Origin: Tsuneonella litorea
Lineage (GTDB): Bacteria > Pseudomonadota > Alphaproteobacteria > Sphingomonadales > Sphingomonadaceae
Direction of reading: 5' to 3'
DNA length: 64,000 bases
NCBI RefSeq assembly: GCF_025154015.1
Contig: NZ_JAOAMV010000009.1
Coordinates: 16,238 to 80,237, forward strand
Positions within the stretch are counted from its first letter, which is position 1; every line of letters begins with the position of its first letter. Below the pieces are notes generated by a model, which did not search any database, was not told where the DNA came from, and saw only the letters and a program-made list of their open reading frames with translations. Positions 9,034 to 17,931 of this stretch are shown piece after piece. A program made the position numbers and the translations under genes.

Positions 9034-10668
9034 TCAGGACGCGGTCACCTCGGCCGGCTGGGGCTTCGGCGTGATCGCGCCCGTCTTCTCGTCGAAGCGA
9101 CCGTCCTTCTTCGCTTCCAGCCGGTCGAGCATATCGCGCGGAGTCTCGTAGTTGTCGATGTTGGTGTATTTCTCGGCATAGGTGGCGACCAGCTTCCCGC
9201 GGCGCTTCTTCTCTTTTTCGTCGCCGTCGAACGCGCCATAGGCGGCCGGCTCGATGATCGCGATTGCGTCGTCGACCAGGCCGCGGTTCTCGAAATCCCT
9301 GGCGAGGAGGTAGCGGATTTCCTCGTTCTGGGGGAGGAGCTGGAATGCCTCGACCATGTGGTTCTGTGCCACGAGGGACGGCAGGGCCCCTTGCTGGAGA
9401 AAGCTCTTGAACAGGGCCACCCGCGGCGCGGTGGCAACCGCTGACAGCGCGATGGCCCGGTGCAGCGGTTCGCGCGCGGCGGTCAGCTGGTCTTCGCTAG
9501 CGCCCCGCGCGAGCTGGCCGACGAGTGCCTCGCCCTTCTCGGTCAGGCCGATCACGTTGTTCGGGTCGACACGCAGCAGGTGCTCGGCGGTTTCGAGCGC
9601 CGCCGCGTGCCTGCCGGCCAGGTTTTCCAGTTGCGACTGGATTTCCAGCCCCATCACGTTTTCGGGGGCAGCCTTGCGGATATCCGCCACGGCGCTGATG
9701 ATCTTGGGCAGGGCCGACACCGGATAGCCGGAATAGAGGCGGATGCGATAGCGCATCAGCTGGCTTTCCATGTCGTTCAGTTCCCGCACCGGAATCTCGC
9801 CGAAATCCATCGGCTTGAGCGACAGGCGCATCGCCTGGATATTGCTCTTGTGCTGGCGAAGTTCCTTGTCGAGCGCATCGAGGTCGCCGAACGAGTCGGT
9901 CGCCGCCTTTTCGTAGGGGACTCCGGTCGCAACCGCCTTGAGGTACCGTTGCAGCTGCGCCCCGCGCTCCTTGTTCTGCGCTCCGAGATGTGTGAGCAGC
10001 CACCCCTGGGCATAGAGCTGTCCGATATCATCTCCCACGTCGCTATACGACTTGGCGGTCAGCAGTTTTCTGGTCGGCAGCCAGGAATTGCCGCGGATCG
10101 TGTCGATGCGGAAGTAGGGCGCATGGCCGATCTCGACGACGTTCGTTTCGGGGAAGGCCATCGTGCCGTAGTATTCGGCGAACCCTTCCGAGTACCAGCT
10201 CGGGTAGTTCGCATTGAAATACTGGTACATGTAATGGTGCAGGTACTCGTGCTGGCGAACCTCCGGTCCCCAGTCGTACGACTGGCGCGACGCCTTTTTC
10301 GCGCTGTTGCGGCCGGCACGCAGGACATTGCGGAAGGTCACCAGAAACGGACCGTCGGCCGTGCTGTTGTAGTAGCCGCCCACGCCCTGCATCGGATAGG
10401 GAAAGGTCGCGTTGACCTCGTCCATGTCGGCGACTTCGAACATCGTCACCTTGACCGGGCTGGCGGGCCGCGTGTTACCGGTAAGCGCGCGGACGAGCGT
10501 GTCGAACGTCTCCATCCGGCTGACGGTCTCCACCAGCTCGTCGGCCGGCGCCTCCGAGTAGTAGATGAAGTGCTCGGTTTCGGCGACGCGCCAGTTGGCG
10601 TGTGCGGGTGTTGCGATCACGGCGGCCATGCCGCTGAGGAATGCAAGAGCTCGGGAATGATTAGGCAT
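9034..10668 (-). CDS. Secreted gluzincin-type (HExxH) protein with TPR-like C-terminal half
   Basis: 544 aa from ATG 10668, with AGGGA five bases upstream. Signal peptide 1-24 (ends PAHA). A zinc-peptidase motif HEYLH is at residues 140-144, with the downstream EGFAEYYG (E165) in the position of the third zinc ligand of gluzincins. This resembles the DUF1570/MA-like secreted peptidases. The region from ~330 to 520 looks like alpha-helical TPR repeats (for example HLLRVDPNNVIGLTEKGEALV). Flanked by its own terminator and by the glnA terminator, it appears monocistronic. The substrate is unknown; activity is inferred from the motif only. Confidence 0.75.
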   Translation of the reverse strand: MPNHSRALAFLSGMAAVIATPAHANWRVAETEHFIYYSEAPADELVETVSRMETFDTLVRALTGNTRPASPVKVTMFEVADMDEVNATFPYPMQGVGGYYNSTADGPFLVTFRNVLRAGRNSAKKASRQSYDWGPEVRQHEYLHHYMYQYFNANYPSWYSEGFAEYYGTMAFPETNVVEIGHAPYFRIDTIRGNSWLPTRKLLTAKSYSDVGDDIGQLYAQGWLLTHLGAQNKERGAQLQRYLKAVATGVPYEKAATDSFGDLDALDKELRQHKSNIQAMRLSLKPMDFGEIPVRELNDMESQLMRYRIRLYSGYPVSALPKIISAVADIRKAAPENVMGLEIQSQLENLAGRHAAALETAEHLLRVDPNNVIGLTEKGEALVGQLARGASEDQLTAAREPLHRAIALSAVATAPRVALFKSFLQQGALPSLVAQNHMVEAFQLLPQNEEIRYLLARDFENRGLVDDAIAIIEPAAYGAFDGDEKEKKRRGKLVATYAEKYTNIDNYETPRDMLDRLEAKKDGRFDEKTGAITPKPQPAEVTAS

Positions 10669-10780
10669 GGCGTCCCTGGCGAATGAATGCTGGCCCGGAC
10701 CCCCCTGGCACGGGCACCATATCCAGCCCGAAGCGATCGCCCCCGGCAATGGCAGAACAGGGTTATCCCATGGAATATCG

Positions 10781-10820
10781 AAAGAAAAGGGGCGCCCGGC
10801 AAACCGGACGCCCCTTTCTT
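10781..10820 (-). terminator. Rho-independent terminator of glnA
   Basis: On the minus strand AGGGGCG-T-CCGG pairs with CCGG-G-CGCCCCT across a 4-base loop and is followed by TTTTCTTT. It begins about 20 bases after the glnA stop. One of the clearest terminators in the window. Confidence 0.92.
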
Positions 10821-10839
10821 GCGCTCACGCCTCGATGGA

Positions 10840-12249
10840 TCAGGCGCTGAAGTACATGTCGTATTCGACCGAGCTCGGCGTGGTCTCCCAGCGGCTGACC
10901 TCGTCCCACTTCAGTTCGACGTAGGCGTCGATCTGGTCCTTGGTGAAGACATCGCCCTTGAGCAGGAACTCGTGGTCGGCGTCGAGGCTCTCGAGCGCCT
11001 CGCGCAGGGAGCCGCACACGGTCGGGACCTCGGCGAGCTCTGCCGGCGGCAGGTCGTAGAGGTTCTTGTCCATCGCGTCGCCGGGGTGAATCTTGTTCTG
11101 GATCCCGTCGAGGCCCGCCATCAGCAGCGCGGCGTAGGCGAGGTAGGGGTTCGCCATCGCGTCGGGGAAGCGGAATTCCACCCGCTTGGCCTTTTCGCCC
11201 GCGCCGTAGGGGATCCGGCACGAGGCCGAGCGGTTGCGCGCCGAATAGGCCAGCAGCACCGGCGCCTCGAAGCCCGGGACCAGCCGCTTGTAGCTGTTGG
11301 TCGTCGGGTTGGTGAAGGCGTTCAGCGCCTTGGCGTGCTTGATCACGCCGCCGATGAAATAGAGGCACATGTCGGACAGTCCGGCATAGCCGTTGCCGGC
11401 GAACAGCGGCTTGCCACCGTCCCAGATCGACATGTGGGTGTGCATGCCGCTGCCGTTATCGTCCTTGATCGGCTTGGGCATGAAGGTCGCGGTCTTGCCA
11501 TAGGCGTGGGCGACCTGGTGCACGACGTACTTGTAGATCTGCATCCGGTCGGCGGTCTCGACCAGCTTGCCGAAGGTGAGGCCGAGTTCGTGCTGCGCGG
11601 CGGCCACCTCGTGGTGGTGCTTGTCGCACGGCAGGCCCATTTCGATCATTGTGGTGACCATCTCGCCGCGGATGTCGACCGCGCTGTCCACCGGGGCGAC
11701 GGGGAAATAGCCGCCCTTGGCGCGCGGACGGTGGGCGAGGTTGCCCGCCTCGTAGTCGCGCCCCGTGTTGGTCGGCAGCTCGATGTCGTCGATCCGGTAG
11801 CCGCTCGCCGCGTAGCCGTCCTCGAAGCGGACGTCGTCGAACATGAAGAACTCGGCCTCGGGGCCGACGTAGACGGTGTCGCCGATGCCGGTCGACTTGA
11901 GGAAGTTCTCGGCCCGCTTGGCGGTCGAGCGCGGGTCGCGGGCGTACCATTCGCCGGTCGACGGTTCGACGATGTCGCAGAACACGATCATCATCGGGGT
12001 CGCGCTGAACGGGTCCATGTAGACCGCGTCGAGGTCGGGCTTGAGGATCATGTCGCTCTCGTTGATGACCTTCCAGCCGGCGATCGACGAACCGTCGAAC
12101 ATCAGCCCGTCCTCGAGTTCGTCCTCGCCGAGGACGCTCGAAACCATTGTCAGGTGCTGCCACTTGCCCTTCGGATCGGTGAAGCGCAGGTCGACCCATT
12201 CGACCTCGTTCTCTTCGATCTGCTTGAGGACGTCCTTCGCTTTCGACAT
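10840..12249 (-). CDS. glnA: Glutamine synthetase type I
   Basis: ATP-dependent ligation of ammonia to glutamate, the main nitrogen assimilation step. The 469 aa length is standard for GSI. Visible landmarks are the beta-grasp sequence [15 protein letters not shown], the latch-loop [11 protein letters not shown], the [10 protein letters not shown] metal/ATP-site motif, and the adenylylation loop NLYDLPPAE, whose Tyr is the GlnE target in GSI-beta enzymes. It lies 77 bases downstream of glnB on the same strand, so transcription from the glnB promoter is likely. A strong terminator ends the unit. Confidence 0.98.
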   Translation of the reverse strand: MSKAKDVLKQIEENEVEWVDLRFTDPKGKWQHLTMVSSVLGEDELEDGLMFDGSSIAGWKVINESDMILKPDLDAVYMDPFSATPMMIVFCDIVEPSTGEWYARDPRSTAKRAENFLKSTGIGDTVYVGPEAEFFMFDDVRFEDGYAASGYRIDDIELPTNTGRDYEAGNLAHRPRAKGGYFPVAPVDSAVDIRGEMVTTMIEMGLPCDKHHHEVAAAQHELGLTFGKLVETADRMQIYKYVVHQVAHAYGKTATFMPKPIKDDNGSGMHTHMSIWDGGKPLFAGNGYAGLSDMCLYFIGGVIKHAKALNAFTNPTTNSYKRLVPGFEAPVLLAYSARNRSASCRIPYGAGEKAKRVEFRFPDAMANPYLAYAALLMAGLDGIQNKIHPGDAMDKNLYDLPPAELAEVPTVCGSLREALESLDADHEFLLKGDVFTKDQIDAYVELKWDEVSRWETTPSSVEYDMYFSA

Positions 12250-12326
12250 GTCATTTCCTCTTGGGTTGCCCGTTTGCGGTCGGGCGGGGATGGATCTGGC
12301 CGGCGATTGCGCCCCGGCCGCGAAAC

Positions 12327-12782
<456 letters not shown>

Positions 12783-12921
12783 AGGCCGCCCCGGTCGCCT
12801 AGGACATCGGAAGGGCGGTTGAAAGGGCGCTTTTGGACAGAAACGGCTCGCCCCAACGTAGGCTCGAGCAATTTTCTAAGCCGGCGCAAACGATGCTGCC
12901 CGTCCTCCGTGCAGCCGCTGC

Positions 12922-13860
12922 CTATTTTTTGGGCAACCGCAATCCCGCCGTCTCGTCGAGTCCGGCCATCAGGTTGAGCGACTGGACCGCCGCGCCGCTC
13001 GCGCCCTTGCCGAGGTTGTCGAGCACCGCGACGAGCCGCGCCTGCGATCCGTCGGCCGCGGCGAACACGTGGAGGTCCATCGCGTCAGACGGCGCGCGCG
13101 AGCCGCGCAGCAGCAGTTCGCCGTCCTGCGGGGCGGAACCCATCCGGACCACCGCGCTGCCAGCGTAAAAGGCAGCGAGGTGGGCGTGCAGCGCATCGGG
13201 CCCGGCGGCGGCGGGCATTGCCGAGAGCGGCAGCGGCACCTCGACGACCATCCCGCGGTGCGCCGGGACCACCGCAGGGGTGAACAGCGGCGCTTTCTCG
13301 AGGGCGCAAAGGGCCTGCATCTCGGGCACGTGCTTGTGTCCGAGCGCCAGCGCATAGCCGCGCCAGGCGATGTCGGGATCGTCCTCGAACCGGGCGATCA
13401 GGTTCTTGCCCCCGCCCGAATAGCCGGAGACCGCGTTGCAGGTGTACGGCCAGTCCGCGGGCAGCAGCCCGGCGCGCACCAGCGGCGCGAGGAGCGCGAT
13501 GAAGCCGGTCGAATAGCAGCCGGGATTGGACACCCGCATGGCCCCGGCGACCGCCTCGCGTCCGACCACCTCGGGAAAGCCGTAGGTCCATCCCTCGGCG
13601 ACGCGGTGCGCGGTCGAGGCGTCTATGACGCGCGTGCCGCTTGCCGGGTCGAGCAGGGAAACGGCTTCGCGGGCGGCTTCGTCCGGCAGGCACAGGACCG
13701 CGAAATCCGCGTCGTTCAGCGCCTCGCGACGGGCTCCGGCGTCCTTGCGCCGCGCCTCGTCCAAGGTGACGAGCTCGAACTCGGACCGTCCACCAAGCCG
13801 CTCGGCGATCTCGAGGCCGGTGGTGCCCACCGCGCCGTCGATGAAGACGCTCGACCCCAT
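12922..13860 (-). CDS. argC: N-acetyl-gamma-glutamyl-phosphate reductase, type 2
   Basis: NADPH-dependent third step of arginine biosynthesis. At 312 aa it is the short type 2 form. The N-terminal Rossmann motif reads IDGAVGTTGLEIAERL, and the catalytic Cys is in SNPGCYSTGFIALL. The conserved YSGGGK and a HKHVPEM motif follow. I took ATG 13860 (MGSSVFIDGAVG); upstream codons in the frame read as the neighbouring gene's antisense. Only four bases separate it from the SH3-like gene before it, so the pair is probably one transcript. Confidence 0.95.
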   Translation of the reverse strand: MGSSVFIDGAVGTTGLEIAERLGGRSEFELVTLDEARRKDAGARREALNDADFAVLCLPDEAAREAVSLLDPASGTRVIDASTAHRVAEGWTYGFPEVVGREAVAGAMRVSNPGCYSTGFIALLAPLVRAGLLPADWPYTCNAVSGYSGGGKNLIARFEDDPDIAWRGYALALGHKHVPEMQALCALEKAPLFTPAVVPAHRGMVVEVPLPLSAMPAAAGPDALHAHLAAFYAGSAVVRMGSAPQDGELLLRGSRAPSDAMDLHVFAAADGSQARLVAVLDNLGKGASGAAVQSLNLMAGLDETAGLRLPKK

Positions 13861-13864
13861 GTGG

Positions 13865-14212
13865 TCAGCTTTCCGAGACGAGTTCGGCGAGGTGGAGATA
13901 GCCCGACGGCCCTTCCGGGCCGAGGCAGCCCCAGCACCACGGACCGGCGTAGTCGAGCGCCTCGAACCGCGTGCCGGCCTCGAGCCGCATGACGGGATCC
14001 GATCCCTCGCGCGGCTGGCAGAGCAGGGTCGCGCCAGCCGTGCCGATCGTGCGCACCTGCGGCACCACGTAGTGCGCGCAGAGATACCGATCGGCGAGCG
14101 CGATGTGGGCAAGGTCGCCGCGGATCGCCACGGTTCCGACCGCCGGGCGCGCGACCGGGCCTGACAGCGAAAGCTGGCCTTGCGGAAGCGGATATTCGGT
14201 CGCGTCGGTCAC
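13865..14212 (-). CDS. Small SH3-like (bacterial SH3) protein, function unknown
   Basis: About 115 aa if translation starts at GTG 14212 (then TDATEYPLPQGQLSL). The C-terminal third (RFEALDYAGPWCWGCLGPEGPSGYLHLAELV) has the look of a bacterial SH3 domain. The middle (HYVVPQVRTIGTAGATL) resembles the segment preceding SH3 domains in sphingomonad proteins of this kind. No signal peptide is evident from this start; the frame stays open further upstream, but that stretch holds inverted repeats and codes for nothing protein-like. It sits four bases before argC. The start is uncertain. Confidence 0.65.
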   Translation of the reverse strand: MTDATEYPLPQGQLSLSGPVARPAVGTVAIRGDLAHIALADRYLCAHYVVPQVRTIGTAGATLLCQPREGSDPVMRLEAGTRFEALDYAGPWCWGCLGPEGPSGYLHLAELVSES

Positions 14213-14244
14213 TGTGAAGGTCGGCCCCGGGGAATTGCGTGGCG

Positions 14245-14264
14245 CGCGCTTAGACGCAAGCGCG
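14245..14264. repeat. Inverted repeat, CGCGCTT arms
   Basis: CGCGCTT (14245-14251) and AAGCGCG (14258-14264) are perfect arms around a 6-base loop, in the divergent region between the SH3-like gene and the desaturase. Confidence 0.6.
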
Positions 14265-14267
14265 TGA

Positions 14268-14285
14268 GCGGGCAAGTTAGCCCGC
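14268..14285. repeat. Inverted repeat, GCGGGC arms
   Basis: GCGGGC (14268-14273) and GCCCGC (14280-14285) flank the loop AAGTTA. It follows the previous hairpin after three bases, so the two could stack as consecutive stems in RNA. Confidence 0.6.
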
Positions 14286-14302
14286 ACTCGCCTAACGAAG
14301 AG

Positions 14303-14316
14303 TGCACCCCGGTGCA
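14303..14316. repeat. Compact palindrome TGCACC-CC-GGTGCA
   Basis: Six-base perfect half-sites separated by two bases, a geometry suited to a dimeric repressor. It lies 76 bases upstream of the desaturase ATG. Confidence 0.5.
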
Positions 14317-14351
14317 TCGCGCGGCGCAAGCAGATGCATCTCCCCGCAGAT

Positions 14352-14383
14352 CCCTTCCGAACCGATCGATCGGTCCGGAAGGG
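14352..14383 (+). promoter_or_regulatory. 32-base near-perfect palindrome overlapping the desaturase ribosome site
   Basis: Arms CCCTTCCG and CGGAAGGG flank a perfect 14-base centre, ACCGATCGATCGGT, with a single A/C mismatch pair. The right arm contains the GGAAGGG that begins the Shine-Dalgarno of the gene at 14392. It could be a repressor operator (TetR-type sites have this size) or an RNA hairpin hiding the ribosome site. Confidence 0.6.
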
Positions 14384-14391
14384 AGACCACC

Positions 14392-15337
14392 ATGCAACCT
14401 CTGAACAAGGCGACTTTCCACCGCGATCCACACCGCGCGCGGCGGATCGCGCTGCTAAAGGCCCATCCCGAGTTGCGGGCGCTGATCGGCCTTGAGCCGC
14501 GCACGCTGCACTGGATCATCATCGTGGGCAGCACACAGGTCGCGCTCGCCGCGATAGCATCCCTCTTTCCGTGGTGGGGGAATGCTGATCCTCGCATGGT
14601 GCGTCGGCGCGTTCCTCGCGCTCGCGCTGTGGACCCTGGTTCACGAGTGCTCGCACGACCTGGTCCTGCCGCGCGTCGCCGGCAATCGGCGCCTGGGCAT
14701 CATCGCCTCGCTTCCGCTCGGGCTGCCGGTCGGGGCGCCGTTCCGGACATATCACCTGCTGCACCACCGCCACCCGGGTCACGCACGGCTCGACGTCGAC
14801 GTGCCGGCACGGTGGGAGTGTCGCTTCGTGCGCAACTGCGCCGTGCGAAAGGCCCTGTGGCTCGCCGCGAACCCGCTGCTGCAATCGATGCGGACGGCGC
14901 GCATCCGCGAGGTTTCGATGGCGGACCGCTGGTTTGCGCTCAACCTCGTGCTGCAGGCGATGTTCAACGCGGCGATCGTGATCGCGTTCGGTTGGCAGGC
15001 GCTGGGGTACCTGCTGGCAGCGAACTGCTTTTCGCTCGGCCTCCACCCGCTGGGCGCACGGTTCATTCAGGAGCACTGCACGCTGCGCGACAGGCAGGAG
15101 ACCAACTCTTACTACGGCGTGCTCAACCGTCTGGTTTTCAACGCGGGCTATCACAACGAGCATCACGATATCGCGCGCATTCCGTGGAGCCGGTTGCCGC
15201 AGCTGCGCCTAGCGGCGCCCGAGTTCTACGACGAGCTGTACGCCGAGCGGTCGTGGGGCGCGCTGTTCGTGCGCTTCCTGACGGACGCAGACATGCGGAT
15301 CGACGGGCGCGTGATTCGCGGCGAGGGCCGGCCATGA
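14392..15337 (+). pseudogene. Sphingolipid (dihydroceramide) desaturase-like fatty acid desaturase, interrupted by a one-base frameshift
   Basis: The family puts a double bond into a ceramide or fatty acyl chain in the membrane. ATG 14392 (AAGGGAG upstream) opens a frame whose 63 codons (FHRDPHRARRIALLKAHPEL ... IIIVGSTQVALAA) match the N-terminus of DES-type desaturases. The rest continues in the next frame from 14582: histidine boxes HECSHD, HHRHPGH and HNEHHD plus membrane segments. Removing one G from the five-G run 14576-14580 joins the frames into an unbroken 314-aa protein, close to eukaryotic DES1 length. Either the gene is broken, the run varies in phase, or it is a sequencing error. 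The downstream 251-aa frame keeps all histidine boxes but lacks the first membrane helix. Its stop overlaps dgkA by four bases. Confidence 0.8.
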
Positions 15338-15693
15338 AAGGCGCCGGGATGATCAGGAGGGCGGGCTACAGCCTCGCAGGATTGCGTGCGGCCTGGCGTT
15401 CCGAGCGCAGCTTCCGGGACCACCTCGCTGCGTCGGGGCTGCTGCTGGCTTGCATGGCGGCCCTCCAGCCTGCGGGGTGGTGGTGGGCGGTGATCGTGCT
15501 GGCAATCGCATGCGGCTGGGCGTTCGAGGCGATGAACGCCGCGTTCGAGGCGCTGTGCGACTGCGTGCACCCCGGACGGAGCCCGGTGATCGGGCGGGCG
15601 AAGGATATGGCCTCGGCCGCCGCGTTCATCGTCAATTGCGCGACCGCGGTATTGGCGATGGCGATGGCGCTCTCAGCCGTAGCGGGTCTGTAG
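15334..15693 (+). CDS. dgkA: Diacylglycerol kinase, DgkA family
   Basis: Small trimeric inner-membrane kinase that phosphorylates diacylglycerol or related lipids. The 119 aa length and three hydrophobic segments fit. The family signature appears as FEAMNAAFEALCDCVHPG (compare E-x2-N-x-A-x-E-x3-D), followed by AKDMASAAAF. It starts inside the last codons of the desaturase (ATGA), so the two genes are translationally coupled, a hint that it may act in the same lipid pathway. Its 3' end overlaps the convergent aminopeptidase by 21 bases. Confidence 0.9.
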   Translation: MKGAGMIRRAGYSLAGLRAAWRSERSFRDHLAASGLLLACMAALQPAGWWWAVIVLAIACGWAFEAMNAAFEALCDCVHPGRSPVIGRAKDMASAAAFIVNCATAVLAMAMALSAVAGL

Positions 15694-17055
15694 CATGTGC
15701 CATGCCGCGCGCAGGCCGAGCGCGGCGCCGCCCTTGGGCCGGCCGGGCTTTGCCGCAGGGCGCCAGGCGAAGGTATCGAAGTGCGCCCAGTCGATGCCGT
15801 CGCCAACGAACTTGTCGAGGAACAGGCCCGCCACGCTTGCCCCGGCATAGCCGTTGGTCGCCGCGTTGTTGGTATCGGCGATATCGGACTTGAGGTACTC
15901 GTTGTAGGCCTCGGGAAGCGGCAGGCGCCACGGTTCGTCGTCGTGCGCCTTGCCCGCCTCGATCAGCGCCTGCGCCGTCGCGTCGCGGCGGGCCATCAGC
16001 GCAGGTAGGTCGGGTCCCAATGCGACTCGCGCCGCTCCGGTCAGGGTGGCGAAGTCGATGATGAGGTCAGGCTTTTCCTCGCTCGCGCGTGTCAGCGCAT
16101 CGCCGAGGATGAGCCGACCTTCGGCGTCGGTATTGCCGATCTCGACCGTCAGGCCCTTGCGGCTGGCGAGCACGTCGCCCGGGCGGAAGGCGTTGCCCGC
16201 GATCGCGTTCTCGACCGCGGGCACCAGCAGGTGCAGCCGCACCTTCAGCCCGGCGCCCATGATCAGGCCCGCGAGCGCGATCGCGTGCGCGGCACCGCCC
16301 ATGTCCTTCTTCATCAGCGCCATGCCGGTCGCCCCCTTGATGTCGAGTCCGCCGGAATCGAAGCACACCCCCTTGCCGACGATTGCGAGGACGGGGTTCT
16401 TCTCGTCGCCCCAGGTCAGGTGGAGCAGACGCGGCGCGTGCTCGCGTGCTGCGGCGCGGCCGACGGCGTGGACCATCGGGTACTCGCGCTCGAGCGCCTC
16501 GCCCTTGGTGACCGAGAGCTTCGCCTTGTGCGCCTTGGCGAGCGCCTCGACCTCGGCCTCGAGCGCGGCGGGGCCCATGTCCTCGGCCGGCGTGTTGACG
16601 AGCGTGGCGACCTTCATCGCGGCCTGCGCCTCGGCGATCGCGGGCTCGATCGCCTTTGCGTCCCTGGTCAGCAGCACGCGTGCGCCGGCCGCCTTGTCGT
16701 CGTCCTTGTAGCGGGTGAAGCGGTACTGCGCGGTCTGCCAGCCGAACAGGGCGGAGCCGGGCTCGCCGTTCGCGCGCCGGTAGGTGCCTTCGGGAAGGAC
16801 CTCGGCAAGCTTGGCCATGCACCAGCTCGACAGGCTGTCGGGGTTCGCCACCCCGCCGACCGCGAACCAGTCGTCTCCGTCGGGCACGATGCCGACCTGG
16901 TAGCCGCTACCGTCGAACTTCTGGGCTTCGAGCGCGGCGCGCTGGCCCCTGGTGAGCGATTTAGCCCAGTCGGCGAAACCGTCCTTGTTGACGAGGTGGA
17001 TCGAGACGGCGTTCTGGCCGCGATCGGGCTGGATAAGTTCGGGCTGCTTGCTCAT
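15673..17055 (-). CDS. Leucyl aminopeptidase family protein (peptidase M17)
   Basis: Cytosolic two-metal aminopeptidase releasing N-terminal residues from peptides. About 460 aa from ATG 17055 (MSKQPELIQPDRG). The M17 hallmarks are present: GKGVCFDSGGLDIK with the metal/catalytic Lys and Asp, MKKDMGGAA, and the signature NTDAEGRLILGDAL. It is somewhat shorter than PepA, closer to the PepB-like alphaproteobacterial group. Only 35 bases separate it from the divergent lipoprotein gene at 17091, leaving little room for two independent promoters. Confidence 0.93.
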   Translation of the reverse strand: MSKQPELIQPDRGQNAVSIHLVNKDGFADWAKSLTRGQRAALEAQKFDGSGYQVGIVPDGDDWFAVGGVANPDSLSSWCMAKLAEVLPEGTYRRANGEPGSALFGWQTAQYRFTRYKDDDKAAGARVLLTRDAKAIEPAIAEAQAAMKVATLVNTPAEDMGPAALEAEVEALAKAHKAKLSVTKGEALEREYPMVHAVGRAAAREHAPRLLHLTWGDEKNPVLAIVGKGVCFDSGGLDIKGATGMALMKKDMGGAAHAIALAGLIMGAGLKVRLHLLVPAVENAIAGNAFRPGDVLASRKGLTVEIGNTDAEGRLILGDALTRASEEKPDLIIDFATLTGAARVALGPDLPALMARRDATAQALIEAGKAHDDEPWRLPLPEAYNEYLKSDIADTNNAATNGYAGASVAGLFLDKFVGDGIDWAHFDTFAWRPAAKPGRPKGGAALGLRAAWHMLQTRYG

Positions 17056-17090
17056 ACCCGTCTCACCTAGCGACCCTTGCGAGGATTCCA

Positions 17091-17900
17091 ATGCCGATCC
17101 GGCCGTTGCTGCCCGCGCTGCTGATGCTTGCCGCCTGCTCGTCGCCCGAAGAGATGGCCGGCAGGACGGGCGTCGAGCGAACGGCCGAGGCGAAAGCGAG
17201 CGTGGCGGCTTCGCCCGGCGACGCCAAGCGCGCGGCCTACGCCGAGTCGGAAAACAACGACCTCTTCAGCTATGCGTTTTCCTACCCGGCGCAGGTGGGA
17301 GCGCATCCCGAACTGGCGAAAAGACTGAAGGCCGCGGCCGACAAGGCGAAGGCCGACCTGATCGCAGAAGCGAGGGCGGGGCAGGCCGACGCGAAGGCGA
17401 GCGGCTATCCGTTCAATCCGCACAGCTGGCGCGAGGACTGGAAGGTCGTCGCCGACCTGCCCGGCTACCTCAGCCTGTCGGGCGCGTTCTCGACATTCAG
17501 CGGGGGCGCGCACGGGATGTACGGCCTCGAATCGCTGGTGTGGGACAAGCAGGCGAAGAATGCGATCGACGGAATCGACCTCTTCCGCTCGCCGGGCACG
17601 CTCGAGGCGGCGATGCGAGGCGACCTGTGCCGGGCGCTCGACGCCGAGCGGACCGAGCGACGCGGTACGGACTTGGGCGGTGGGGGCGGAATGTTCGATG
17701 ACTGTCCCGGCCTTGACGAGGCAACTATCCTAGTCGGATCTTCGAACGGCCAGACCTTCGACCGGATCACCGTGTGGTACGGCCCCTACGTCGCCGGCCC
17801 TTATGCCGAGGGGGCGTACGAACTCGATTTCCCGATGACCTCCGAAATGCTCGGCGCGGTAAAGCCGGCCTTTGCCAGCGCGTTCAGCGCCAAGCGGTGA
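17091..17900 (+). CDS. Lipoprotein with DUF4163/DUF3298 (PdaC/RsiV-like) domains
   Basis: 269 aa. N-terminal lipoprotein signal MPIRPLLPALLMLAAC with lipobox LAAC. The DUF4163-like region begins near ENNDLFSYAFSYPAQV. The DUF3298-like region includes the hallmark FSGGAHGMYGLESLVWD and ends with the conserved WYGPYVAGPYAEGAYELDFP. Such domains occur in RsiV anti-sigma factors and PdaC, but here there is no linked sigma factor, so the role is unknown. It precedes map by 31 bases and may be co-transcribed with it. Confidence 0.85.
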   Translation: MPIRPLLPALLMLAACSSPEEMAGRTGVERTAEAKASVAASPGDAKRAAYAESENNDLFSYAFSYPAQVGAHPELAKRLKAAADKAKADLIAEARAGQADAKASGYPFNPHSWREDWKVVADLPGYLSLSGAFSTFSGGAHGMYGLESLVWDKQAKNAIDGIDLFRSPGTLEAAMRGDLCRALDAERTERRGTDLGGGGGMFDDCPGLDEATILVGSSNGQTFDRITVWYGPYVAGPYAEGAYELDFPMTSEMLGAVKPAFASAFSAKR

Positions 17901-17931
17901 CTTTTCGCTTGCCAGCGCCTATGTGCGCCGG

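Noticed and set aside
14302..15693. 463-codon continuous frame taken as a single long protein
   Set aside because: It is two real pieces (desaturase N-terminus and dgkA) separated by out-of-frame sequence of the desaturase; motifs in the middle are absent in this frame.
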